Assembly: GCA_037890055.1 (NCBI GenBank)
Contig: JBBKBD010000029.1
Strand: one strand, 5' to 3'
Origin: Mediannikoviicoccus sp037890055
GTDB lineage: Bacteria; Bacillota; Clostridia; Tissierellales; Peptoniphilaceae
DNA: 11,852 bases
The notes beneath the pieces are model-generated. The model saw only the letters and a list, made by a program, of their open reading frames with translations. It was not told where the DNA came from and did no database searches. Both the position numbers and the translations under genes were made by a program. The stretch's first letter is position 1, and each line of letters begins with the position of its first letter. Shown here piece by piece: positions 5,266 to 11,852 of this stretch.

Positions 5266-7845
5266 CTATCTTGGTCTTCCAAAACCATAAAAGTGTGATT
5301 TCCAATATTTTGAATTTATTGATGTGTATTGAATTGGATCTCCTGCGTGAATCATCATTCCGTTACCTGCGTATATTCCTACGTGAGATATTGGTGTTCC
5401 ACTGTTATATGTTGAGTGGAAAAATATAATATCTCCAGGTTGAGCTTCACTTGGACTTACTGGATTACAATAGTCTTTGTATATTCTCCATGCAGTTGTT
5501 CTTGGCATTCTCTTTACACCAGACTTTGTAAATGACCAACATACAAAACCTGAACAGTCAAAGTTAGATGGTCCACTTGCTCCAAACACATATCTTTTGC
5601 CTATATGTTTTTCTGCTTCATTAAATAAGGCTTTGGCAGTAGCTGAATCAAAAGCAAGACCAGGATTTCCAAAGTTTGGATTATCTACTATTTCTCCTAA
5701 GTCCCCATTACCTGATCCAAAAACATCACCCATATTCCCCTTAGCTTCAAGAAGAGCTTCATAATGAACTACATTGTCTGGATAATCTTTAAATATTTCC
5801 CTAACTACTTCATCCATTTCTTTTTTCTTTAAAGTTACAATTAACTTTTTATATTCGTACTCTTCTTTTTCATAGCTAGTATAAGGATTGCCACGACTAT
5901 CATATCTTGTTCTTGCTACTGTTCTTGTTCTAATTTCAATTTCTTCCTTAAAATCAAGCTTATACATCTTATCGAAAAGTTCTTTTAAAATTCCTTTTAC
6001 TTCAGATGCTGATTTTACTTCTCCACATCTTGAAGTTATATAGGATAAAAGTTCATGGGTATTATGACCAATTTCTCCTTCTTTATTTATAATATATTCA
6101 TCATATCCAGGATGACTTGTTTTTACACTTTCGATTTGTGATTGTAGGTCATACTCCATTGATGAAAATTCTTGATTTACTTCACTTAGAACTGTATCCT
6201 GTGATAGGTATGTTGTTGTCATTACTGAGTTTACTGAATTGCTTAGTCCACTCATACCAACACTTCCACCACCAATCATGATTGATATCATAAGACCTAG
6301 TCCTATTACTAGAAATAGAACCATCTTGCTTTTTCTTACTATTAGCTCTTTAGAAGCCTTACCTAAACTTAAAATAGCTTTTTTAACTCTATCTACAAGT
6401 CTTGTTTCGTGCTTTTTAGCTATCATGCTTTTCATTTGTTTTCTCTGGTAAAACCTTTTAAATCTATTTTTCTTTATATAGGCGTCTGACTTTTTTAAAT
6501 CTTCCAAGCCGCTTTTAAACTCCAACTTGCTTTTTCTCTTTCTTATTTTCTTATCAAGTTTAGATAGCTTTTTTAAGGACTTTTTCTTTTTGTCTAGCTT
6601 ATACTTCCTTATTCCATGCTGGAGTTTAGAGCTTACATTAGCGACTTTTTCTCCAGATTCTACACCAGTATTATCAGACCCTGAACTTAAATAATCTCTC
6701 ACTAATTCTGAAGACTTAGCTCCAGATAATAAAACCCCAGAAGATAGACTTCCTTTAGTTTTATTCTTTAAGATATTATCCTTTAGCTTACTTTTAGACT
6801 TTTCAAGCTCTCCAATCTTTTTATCTGAGATAAAATCTTTAACATCTTGAGCTTTCTTAGAATCTTTCGTTGTAACTTTCTTAGATTCATTTTTTAAGTC
6901 ATCAATTTTCTTTCGAGTGAATTTATCACTTTCATAATTTTTTCTTTTGTAGTAAGTCTTCTTTTTATTAACTTTCTTTTGTTCTGAAGGTTTAAGGCTT
7001 GTTTCTTTTTCATCTTTTATAAATTCTTGATTATTGTCTTTAAAATAAGGATTATCAAAAGTTTTATCTGTATCAACTTCGTTTAGCTTATTTTCTTTAT
7101 CTATCTCTTTAGAATTTTTTTCCTTATCTCTAAACTTCTTTTCTTGATAAAGCTTCTGATTTTGCTTTTTGTCGATATTAGTATTAGTCTCGTTCTTACT
7201 TTCTTCATCTTTAACAAGCTTATCTTTTCTATATATTCTCTTACTTTTATTTGCTTCGATAGGTTTATCTTCACTTGTGTGGATTCGCTTAGACTCTTTC
7301 TCGTTGATTTTGTCTTGGAATTTATCCTTACTATGGATAAGTTTATCCTCATAATTTTTAAGAACTTGTCTTTTACTTGATGGTTTCTTATTGTTTATTG
7401 GTTGAGCCTTAGCTGAAATATCATCTGTTATTAGTTTATTAGAATTAATATTTCTACTGTTTTCACTATCAAAATTTACTTTTTTGGAGTCTACATCTAA
7501 GTCTTCATCAAGTTTAAAGTTTTCATCTGTCTTTATTTCAAGATTAGCTTTTTTTGTTTCTCCAGCCTTATCCTTATTATCTAAAACTTCTTTTCTGATT
7601 CTTTCCTTGTTGTTAGCCTTCTGAAAATCTTTTAGTTTATCTTGTTTTTGATCTTTAGATAATACATTCTCATGAATAAGTTTAGATTCTTTTTCTGAAA
7701 TTTTATCTTCGAACCTATCCTTAGTCTTAATAATCTTATTGGTATAATCATCTGAATGAACGAGTTTACTATCTACATTCTTTTCAGGGGCGTCCCTATT
7801 TCGTATAATTTTCTTTTGAAAATCTTTTTTTAGTTTTTTATCCAT
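5266..7845 (-). CDS. CD1108-type bitopic protein with NlpC/P60 peptidase domain
   Basis: An 859-residue single-span membrane protein whose external part probably opens peptidoglycan for the transfer channel. Residues 1-500 are lysine-rich, low-complexity and charged, and contain a duplicated 17-residue segment. One hydrophobic helix lies at about 508-527. Residues 540-700 form a linker domain with helical character and an RTRTVARTRYDSRGNPY stretch. Residues 735-859 are an NlpC/P60 domain with catalytic Cys764 in NFDCSGFVCW, His821 in ISHVGIYAG and a third polar residue, probably His833 in MIHAGDP. The basic N-terminus predicts it stays in the cytoplasm. Unlike Tn916 ORF14-type proteins, I see no lysozyme-like domain before the peptidase. 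Start: ATG seven nt after the virB4 stop, with AGGTG overlapping that stop. The domain call is firm; the role of the N-terminal half is unknown. Confidence 0.9.
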   Translation of the reverse strand: MDKKLKKDFQKKIIRNRDAPEKNVDSKLVHSDDYTNKIIKTKDRFEDKISEKESKLIHENVLSKDQKQDKLKDFQKANNKERIRKEVLDNKDKAGETKKANLEIKTDENFKLDEDLDVDSKKVNFDSENSRNINSNKLITDDISAKAQPINNKKPSSKRQVLKNYEDKLIHSKDKFQDKINEKESKRIHTSEDKPIEANKSKRIYRKDKLVKDEESKNETNTNIDKKQNQKLYQEKKFRDKEKNSKEIDKENKLNEVDTDKTFDNPYFKDNNQEFIKDEKETSLKPSEQKKVNKKKTYYKRKNYESDKFTRKKIDDLKNESKKVTTKDSKKAQDVKDFISDKKIGELEKSKSKLKDNILKNKTKGSLSSGVLLSGAKSSELVRDYLSSGSDNTGVESGEKVANVSSKLQHGIRKYKLDKKKKSLKKLSKLDKKIRKRKSKLEFKSGLEDLKKSDAYIKKNRFKRFYQRKQMKSMIAKKHETRLVDRVKKAILSLGKASKELIVRKSKMVLFLVIGLGLMISIMIGGGSVGMSGLSNSVNSVMTTTYLSQDTVLSEVNQEFSSMEYDLQSQIESVKTSHPGYDEYIINKEGEIGHNTHELLSYITSRCGEVKSASEVKGILKELFDKMYKLDFKEEIEIRTRTVARTRYDSRGNPYTSYEKEEYEYKKLIVTLKKKEMDEVVREIFKDYPDNVVHYEALLEAKGNMGDVFGSGNGDLGEIVDNPNFGNPGLAFDSATAKALFNEAEKHIGKRYVFGASGPSNFDCSGFVCWSFTKSGVKRMPRTTAWRIYKDYCNPVSPSEAQPGDIIFFHSTYNSGTPISHVGIYAGNGMMIHAGDPIQYTSINSKYWKSHFYGFGRPR
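7231..7770 (-). repeat. internal repeats in the lysine-rich N-terminal half of the NlpC/P60 protein
   Basis: The protein carries two copies of a 17-residue segment, KDRFEDKISEKESKLIH (residues 42-58, bases 7672-7722) and KDKFQDKINEKESKRIH (residues 173-189, bases 7279-7329), identical at 13 of 17 positions. Around them a five-residue motif [SD]K[LR][IV][HY] recurs at residues 26-30, 54-58, 167-171, 185-189 and 201-205. Related CD1108-type proteins are known to have variable basic N-termini. A binding function for the motif is inference. Confidence 0.75.
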
Positions 7846-7852
7846 ATCACAC

Positions 7853-10276
7853 CTACTTAGCTTCTTCTGGTTTTGTTGTCATTAGCTTATATAGCATGGT
7901 GTCTTTAGGGAACTTATCTATAAATGGAACAATAGTATTTCCAAAGAATAATAGTCCCTCACCTGCATTTGAGTTAGTAATATAGTTTAACTGATAAGGC
8001 GATATTTTTAATTTTTTAGCAAGAATATCCCTATCTCCAGATGCTTGATTTAACATTAGAACAAAGTCTGTATTATCAAAGATATTTTCAATTTCCTGAC
8101 TTGTTAAAAGATCTTTTACGTTTTGTGTTATACCTGTTGGGATACCTCCCCATTTTCTAAATCTTTTCCAGATTTCTACTGAATATGAAGCAGTTTGTGG
8201 GTCTTTTAATAAAAGGTGGAACTCATCTATATAGTATCTTGTAGACTTGCTTCCTCTATTTAGGGAAACCTTGTTCCAAACTTGGTCTTGAATGACAAGC
8301 ATACCTATTTTTTTAAGTTGTGTTCCTAGCTCTTTTATATCAAAACAGAGCAGTTGCCTATTTAAGTCAACATTTGACCTATTATTAAATACATTAAGAC
8401 TTCCCTTAACATAAATTTCCATTTCTGTTGCGAGCTTTCTACCAACTCCCTCTTCTTGAGATAGGAGCATATCGTATAAATCTCCTAATATAGGCATATT
8501 TTCTGGTTTTGGGTCTTCAAAATACTTTTGATATATCTTTGGTAAGCACCTATCTATAACAGATTTTTCTGCAGCAGTAAGACCAGATCCTCCTACTACA
8601 AGTTCAAGCATAGACATTATGAAGTTTGCCTTATCCTTTAAAGGTGCGTCCCCATCTCCATAGTTCATATTAATATCTAATGGATTTAGGTAGTCCTTTG
8701 ACTTTGCCGAAACTTTAATAACTTCTCCATTAAATTGTTTTACAAGGTTTGAATACTCTCCCTCAGGATCACAAATAATTACATCATCGTCTGTTACAAG
8801 AATTGCATTTGCCATCTCTCTCTTTGCCGAGAAAGATTTACCAGAACCTGGTGTTCCTAATATTAATCCGTTAGGGTTCTTTAGTTTCTTCCTATCTGCC
8901 ATAATCAAGTTTTGGCTAAGGGCATTTAAGCCATAGTACAAAGAATTTGCCGAATCAATAAATAGCTCTTCTGTTGTAAAAGGCATAAATACTGCCGTTG
9001 ATGATGAAGTTAAAAATCTTTTTATCTCGACTTGATTAACTCCTAAAGGTAAGACAGAAACAAGTCCTTGTTCTTGTTGATGAGATAATCTTTTTACCTG
9101 ACAATTATGTCTGTTTGCAATTGATGATATTTGAGAAATAGTGTTTTCTAATCTTTGATTAGTCCTAGAAAAATTCATCATTACTATGCTAACTACAAAG
9201 AGCCTTTCATCTCTATTTTGTAAGTCAGATAACATGGACTTAACATCAGCTCCAAAAGTATTTATATCTGAAGGGATAATATCCATATCATATCCTGCAC
9301 GAACTGCTTTCTTTTGTTCTTCAATTTTCATTCTGTCTAGGTCTGTGTTCTTTCTCTTAATAAGTTTAATAGCTTCTGCTTGTTCAACTACATCTATATG
9401 AAAAGCTACATAAATATTGTCATCAATATCTAAAAACTCAGATAACATCCTGTCTGATAACTCACTTGCAAGTATTTGAAAATGGCTTACTGCTCCAATG
9501 AATTTCCCAAATTTAAAATTATTTGCTGGTACAAAATTAAAAATATTGGGAGTTATATGTGATTTTGTAGACTCTTTCTTCTTCAAATCTTTATATGAAA
9601 AATTAAAGTTCTTGTCTGGATTTAACATATCGTGAACAAGTCTTAATCTTTCTTCGCCATCAAGGCTTTCTGCTCTTACTCCCATAGATTTAAAGTTAGA
9701 TAAAATATCTACTTCTAGTCTATTTAACTTTGCTCGTGCTTGCTCTAGGTTATCGGCTTCTGTTGTAAAGGTTATATACTTCATCTTTTTAAGTCCATTA
9801 TTGCCCTTTGCAAGTTGAAGTTTTAACATCTCTCTAAACTCTTTTCTTACATCGTCATAGAAATCTCCCTTATCAGCAATTTTAATTGCGTCTTGTAGGT
9901 CTTTATTTCTTCCTAATTGATTTACATATGATAGTTCAATGTGGACACTTGGATCAAAAGAATTTAAAAAGTTGGCAAATTGGTTAAAGATTAAATCTCT
10001 ATCTTCTTCCAATGCCAACTGGTAATTTATATCTTGAAATGAAATTGTCTTTGAATAATTTTTTTCATCTAACTGGCAAATGCCCTCTGGTAACATTCTT
10101 ATATATGGAATTGTATCCTCAACAGTAAATCTCTTTTTCTCTTTCTTTAAAAGTACACTTAGAAGACTATTTGTCGGATCTTTCTTTGTTTTTAGTCTTC
10201 TTACTTCCTTTCGGTCTTTTTTTAATTGTTTTTCCCTTAGATTTAAGTCGCTGATTTGCTTTTTTCTTTGCTTCAA
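7853..10276 (-). CDS. VirB4-type conjugative ATPase
   Basis: The energising ATPase of the type IV secretion machine, 807 residues, acting at the cytoplasmic face of the membrane. Seen: a basic N-terminal segment (1-50), then the family region beginning TVEDTIPYI and YSKTISFQDINYQLA (about 51-90), a middle domain, and a C-terminal RecA-like fold. Walker A is GTPGSGKS (474-481, Lys480). Walker B is YYIDEFHLLL (681-690, Asp684-Glu685). A downstream GITQNVKDLL segment (715-724, Gln718) matches the motif usual in VirB4/TraE enzymes. No catalytic residue appears missing. Length is typical. It starts at TTG inside prgI, supported by a strong ribosome binding site, and ends seven nt before the NlpC/P60 gene. 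Adjacent PrgI and VirB6-like partners fit a VirB3-VirB4-VirB6 membrane subcomplex. Confidence 0.95.
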   Translation of the reverse strand: MKQRKKQISDLNLREKQLKKDRKEVRRLKTKKDPTNSLLSVLLKKEKKRFTVEDTIPYIRMLPEGICQLDEKNYSKTISFQDINYQLALEEDRDLIFNQFANFLNSFDPSVHIELSYVNQLGRNKDLQDAIKIADKGDFYDDVRKEFREMLKLQLAKGNNGLKKMKYITFTTEADNLEQARAKLNRLEVDILSNFKSMGVRAESLDGEERLRLVHDMLNPDKNFNFSYKDLKKKESTKSHITPNIFNFVPANNFKFGKFIGAVSHFQILASELSDRMLSEFLDIDDNIYVAFHIDVVEQAEAIKLIKRKNTDLDRMKIEEQKKAVRAGYDMDIIPSDINTFGADVKSMLSDLQNRDERLFVVSIVMMNFSRTNQRLENTISQISSIANRHNCQVKRLSHQQEQGLVSVLPLGVNQVEIKRFLTSSSTAVFMPFTTEELFIDSANSLYYGLNALSQNLIMADRKKLKNPNGLILGTPGSGKSFSAKREMANAILVTDDDVIICDPEGEYSNLVKQFNGEVIKVSAKSKDYLNPLDINMNYGDGDAPLKDKANFIMSMLELVVGGSGLTAAEKSVIDRCLPKIYQKYFEDPKPENMPILGDLYDMLLSQEEGVGRKLATEMEIYVKGSLNVFNNRSNVDLNRQLLCFDIKELGTQLKKIGMLVIQDQVWNKVSLNRGSKSTRYYIDEFHLLLKDPQTASYSVEIWKRFRKWGGIPTGITQNVKDLLTSQEIENIFDNTDFVLMLNQASGDRDILAKKLKISPYQLNYITNSNAGEGLLFFGNTIVPFIDKFPKDTMLYKLMTTKPEEAK

Positions 10277-10577
10277 GGTATGCCTCCTTTCTTATTCTCT
10301 TAGTTGGTTGATAAAACTTATGAAGGTAGAAAAATTTAAAATATTTTTCAAAAGTTAAGGTGTCTTTTTCATATAAGGTTATAAAAAAGATTGGCAGGGT
10401 TACTATTAGCATTACAATAATTGAAACATCATTAGGTAGATATTTCTTCATAAATAAATAGGTTGGTATGCCAATTAGTCCTGCCACAGAAAAACCTATA
10501 AGTTGTCTTTTGGTTAAGTTAAAGGCAACCTTTGTTTTAATCTTGTCCAAATCTTTTGGTATTGGTACATATGCCAT
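10167..10577 (-). CDS. PrgI family protein (VirB3-like T4SS subunit)
   Basis: A 136-residue small membrane protein of the PrgI family, the Gram-positive counterpart of VirB3 that sits in the membrane next to VirB4. Seen: N-terminus MAYVPIPKDLDKIKTKV, the family opening; two hydrophobic helices at about residues 25-45 and 51-68 separated by KKYLPND; then the family segment YEKDTLTFEKYFKFF. From about residue 94 the tail is extremely basic and looks disordered. Start: ATG with GGGAG six nt upstream, one nt after the preceding stop. The final 110 nt overlap the virB4-like gene in another frame, so the basic tail is encoded by the same DNA as the VirB4 N-terminus. The core assignment is firm. Whether the whole tail is functional or merely tolerated by the overlap cannot be told. 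Confidence 0.9.
   Translation of the reverse strand: MAYVPIPKDLDKIKTKVAFNLTKRQLIGFSVAGLIGIPTYLFMKKYLPNDVSIIVMLIVTLPIFFITLYEKDTLTFEKYFKFFYLHKFYQPTKRIRKEAYLEAKKKANQRLKSKGKTIKKRPKGSKKTKNKERSDK
10274..10290 (-). promoter_or_regulatory. ribosome binding site fixing a TTG start for the VirB4-like gene
   Basis: On the minus strand AAAGGAGG (10290-10283) stands six nt before a TTG codon (10276-10274). This is the strongest Shine-Dalgarno near the 5' end of the frame. No in-frame ATG occurs until residue 61, which would remove the conserved N-terminal sequence around TVEDTIPYIR. The TTG is therefore the likely start even though it lies 110 nt inside prgI. Confidence 0.75.
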
Positions 10578-10578
10578 T

Positions 10579-10869
10579 TTAATCTCCCTCTACTTCTTCT
10601 TTGGAAAGTTCAAGTATATGGTCATAATTAGATGTTGTTTCCTCTTCCAGGTAGCTAATTCTTTCTTCTAATTCTTCTTGTTTTTCTTCATTTCTGTCAT
10701 TGTATTCGCCTTGATACATAACAAATTCATTGTGACATCTTCCGAGTCTATTTATTCTCCTCTTTAAGTTTCTAATCTCTTCATTTCTTTTTTTCTCTTT
10801 TAAGATTTCATAAGTTCCTCCTAATAAAATTCCAAGTCCCAATAAAGCACAATTTTTCTTTTTTAACAT
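10579..10869 (-). CDS. unrecognised small membrane-anchored coiled-coil protein (96 aa)
   Basis: I do not recognise this gene. Seen: three lysines at the N-terminus, then a short hydrophobic segment (residues about 7-23, CALLGLGILLGGTYEIL) with closely spaced glycines, then a charged, probably helical region with heptad-like spacing (residues 24-44 basic, 60-96 strongly acidic). There is no lipobox. Topology is uncertain; the lysines before the helix favour an N-in orientation with the acidic tail outside. Start: ATG nine nt after the VirB6-like stop, with GGAGG overlapping that stop. Its TAA stop is one nt before the prgI ATG, and its last codons supply the prgI ribosome binding site. That packing argues strongly for a real gene co-expressed with the transfer channel. 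A role as an accessory channel subunit or membrane tether is inference from position only. Confidence 0.8.
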   Translation of the reverse strand: MLKKKNCALLGLGILLGGTYEILKEKKRNEEIRNLKRRINRLGRCHNEFVMYQGEYNDRNEEKQEELEERISYLEEETTSNYDHILELSKEEVEGD

Positions 10870-10878
10870 TTATTCCTC

Positions 10879-11742
10879 CTAGTGCGTATTCATAATACTT
10901 TTTGCAACTGTTCCACTCTTAAACATCATAAGTCCAAGTAGTAGAGCATATCCTAATATACTAAACAAGCTTGCGTGAATATCTGTAATCTGTACCGTTC
11001 TTATTAAAACGGTGTAGATACCTAAACATACCATCAAAAACAAACCTTGTAGTCCCAAGGCAAAAAGTCCCTTGATATAATTTGTTCCAATCTGACCCCA
11101 TTCTTTATTTCCCATAGTCGCAAATGGTATGGATGATACTGATGAGTAGACATATATTTCAAACATACGCCCATATACTATTAAGGTAATAGTTAAAGAT
11201 ATACATTGAATTGCAATCCTTACAAGGCTTGTTTCAACTAATATCATTAAAAGCTCACCTATTTCTTTTTCTTTTAATGTATCAACCATTGCAACTATCT
11301 GATCTCCTGAAACAGTGGCAGAAGTAGTGATTACCCCTGCCGCTTTGTTTACAAGATTTTGTGCCACATCAAAGACTGCCATTGAAAATTCAAAGGCATG
11401 GCTTGCAAGGTAGACTGCTATAAACATCTTTATAATGTATTTGAAAAACTCAAAAGTATCTGTATCGTGCATATTATTCTTTTGCATAACCATATTTATG
11501 AGTTCAATACATAAAACTGCTGTTATGATAAGACCTGCTATTGGAACGATCACATTATCATTAATGTTTTTTATGAAGTTATACACTTCTCCATTCCAAC
11601 CCATTGGTGTCTTCCCAACATCAGTTGCAATAACTCCTACCTTGTCATTTATATCTAAGAACATGGACTCAAGATTTGCTTTGATACCTCCGAGTAGCAT
11701 ATCCTTAAAAAATTCAGTTAGCTTGTCAAAGATACCAAACAT
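10879..11742 (-). CDS. VirB6/TrbL-like conjugal transfer membrane protein (CD1112 type)
   Basis: A 287-residue polytopic membrane protein, predicted to form part of the inner channel of the conjugative type IV secretion system. Hydrophobic segments lie at about residues 63-87, 104-122, 160-190, 221-248 and 257-276. The amphipathic N-terminus (FDKLTEFFKDMLLGG) precedes a soluble stretch of about 35 residues. The central part carries an aromatic, small-residue-rich loop (YGRMFEIYVYSSVSSIPFA) seen in this family. Start: ATG with AGGAG seven nt upstream. It follows the Maff2-like gene by 10 nt. Its TAG stop overlaps the Shine-Dalgarno of the next gene (TAGGAGG), which suggests translational coupling. 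Length and order fit the VirB6/TrbL-like family of Firmicutes elements named after C. difficile CD1112. Family assignment is firm; the channel role is from the family. Confidence 0.88.
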   Translation of the reverse strand: MFGIFDKLTEFFKDMLLGGIKANLESMFLDINDKVGVIATDVGKTPMGWNGEVYNFIKNINDNVIVPIAGLIITAVLCIELINMVMQKNNMHDTDTFEFFKYIIKMFIAVYLASHAFEFSMAVFDVAQNLVNKAAGVITTSATVSGDQIVAMVDTLKEKEIGELLMILVETSLVRIAIQCISLTITLIVYGRMFEIYVYSSVSSIPFATMGNKEWGQIGTNYIKGLFALGLQGLFLMVCLGIYTVLIRTVQITDIHASLFSILGYALLLGLMMFKSGTVAKSIMNTH

Positions 11743-11752
11743 AGACTTTCTC

Positions 11753-11852
11753 CTATTTTAAAGCATTTGCAAGCAGTGGAATTAATTTAATACCGATTAG
11801 TACAATTCCCCCACCAGCCATAAGCTGCTTAATACCTTGAGATTTAGCACCA
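11753..11852 (-). CDS. Maff2-like small membrane protein, C-terminal part only
   Basis: Only the last 32 codons and a TAG stop (11753-11755) are in the window; the start lies beyond 11852. Seen: a short polar stretch GAKSQGIKQLMAGGG is followed by one hydrophobic segment rich in I, L and G, ending LANALK. Known: this polar-then-hydrophobic ending with a glycine triplet is typical of the Maff2 family, very short two-helix membrane proteins encoded directly before the VirB6-like gene in conjugative elements of clostridia. A pilin-like (VirB2/TrbC-like) role is often supposed but is inference. The stop is 10 nt before the VirB6-like start, so the two are probably co-transcribed. The assignment rests on the C-terminal pattern and gene order. 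Confidence 0.75.
   Translation of the reverse strand, partial: GAKSQGIKQLMAGGGIVLIGIKLIPLLANALK

Noticed and set aside
5252..5305. Upstream ATG adding 18 residues to the DUF4315-like protein
   Set aside because: It lies inside the peptidase gene without a ribosome binding site, and the added hydrophobic and aromatic residues do not fit the family.
7101..7380. Alternative frames on both strands in the lysine-rich part of the NlpC/P60 gene
   Set aside because: Low-complexity A-rich coding leaves other frames open by chance; the main frame continues into a helix and an intact peptidase domain.
1..11852. CRISPR arrays, tRNA or rRNA genes, insertion sequences, origin of transfer, attachment sites
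   Set aside because: Read through on both strands without finding spaced direct repeats, cloverleaf sequences, transposase or relaxase/integrase genes; the relaxase, oriT and att sites of the element must lie outside the window.

Overview
The window is a stretch of AT-rich DNA (roughly 30% GC by eye) from a Firmicutes chromosome or element. Every gene I can support lies on the minus strand, so the biological reading order runs from 11852 down to 1. The gene set (Maff2-like, VirB6/TrbL-like, PrgI, VirB4, a CD1108-type NlpC/P60 protein, a DUF4315-like protein, a CD1107-type DUF4366 protein) is the conserved type IV secretion block of integrative conjugative elements found in clostridia and Gram-positive anaerobic cocci. 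The composition and lysine-rich coding would suit the Peptoniphilus/Anaerococcus/Finegoldia/Parvimonas group, but the genus is a guess.

Layout in transcription order: the last 32 codons of a Maff2-like small membrane protein (11753-11852); a polytopic VirB6/TrbL-like channel protein (10879-11742); an unrecognised 96-residue membrane-anchored coiled-coil protein (10579-10869); PrgI/VirB3-like (10167-10577); the VirB4 ATPase (7853-10276), which starts at a TTG inside prgI; a bitopic protein with a 500-residue lysine-rich cytoplasmic part and an external NlpC/P60 peptidase domain (5266-7845); a DUF4315-like coiled coil starting at GTG (5012-5251); a large exported protein with leucine-rich repeats, a long coiled coil and a copper-amine-oxidase-like C-terminal domain (2602-5025); and a CD1107/DUF4366 membrane protein with a strongly acidic C-terminal tail (1727-2587). 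Gaps between these genes are 14 nt or less, or the genes overlap, and I see no convincing promoter between them, so they look like one translationally coupled operon. Together they would build the membrane channel, power it, cut peptidoglycan locally and present surface components for mating.

After a 72-nt gap with its own promoter and a perfect inverted repeat comes an AbiE-type toxin-antitoxin pair (abiEi 1043-1654, abiEii 67-1050). It is cargo giving phage defence or element maintenance. The last 66 bases hold two small hairpins and no gene.

The most interesting points are the large LRR/coiled-coil surface protein set inside the conserved block; terminator-like hairpins in the signal-peptide codons of both exported proteins; a 110-nt prgI/virB4 overlap encoding basic segments in two frames; and the opposite charges of two predicted cytoplasmic domains. 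None of this amounts to a proven new system.
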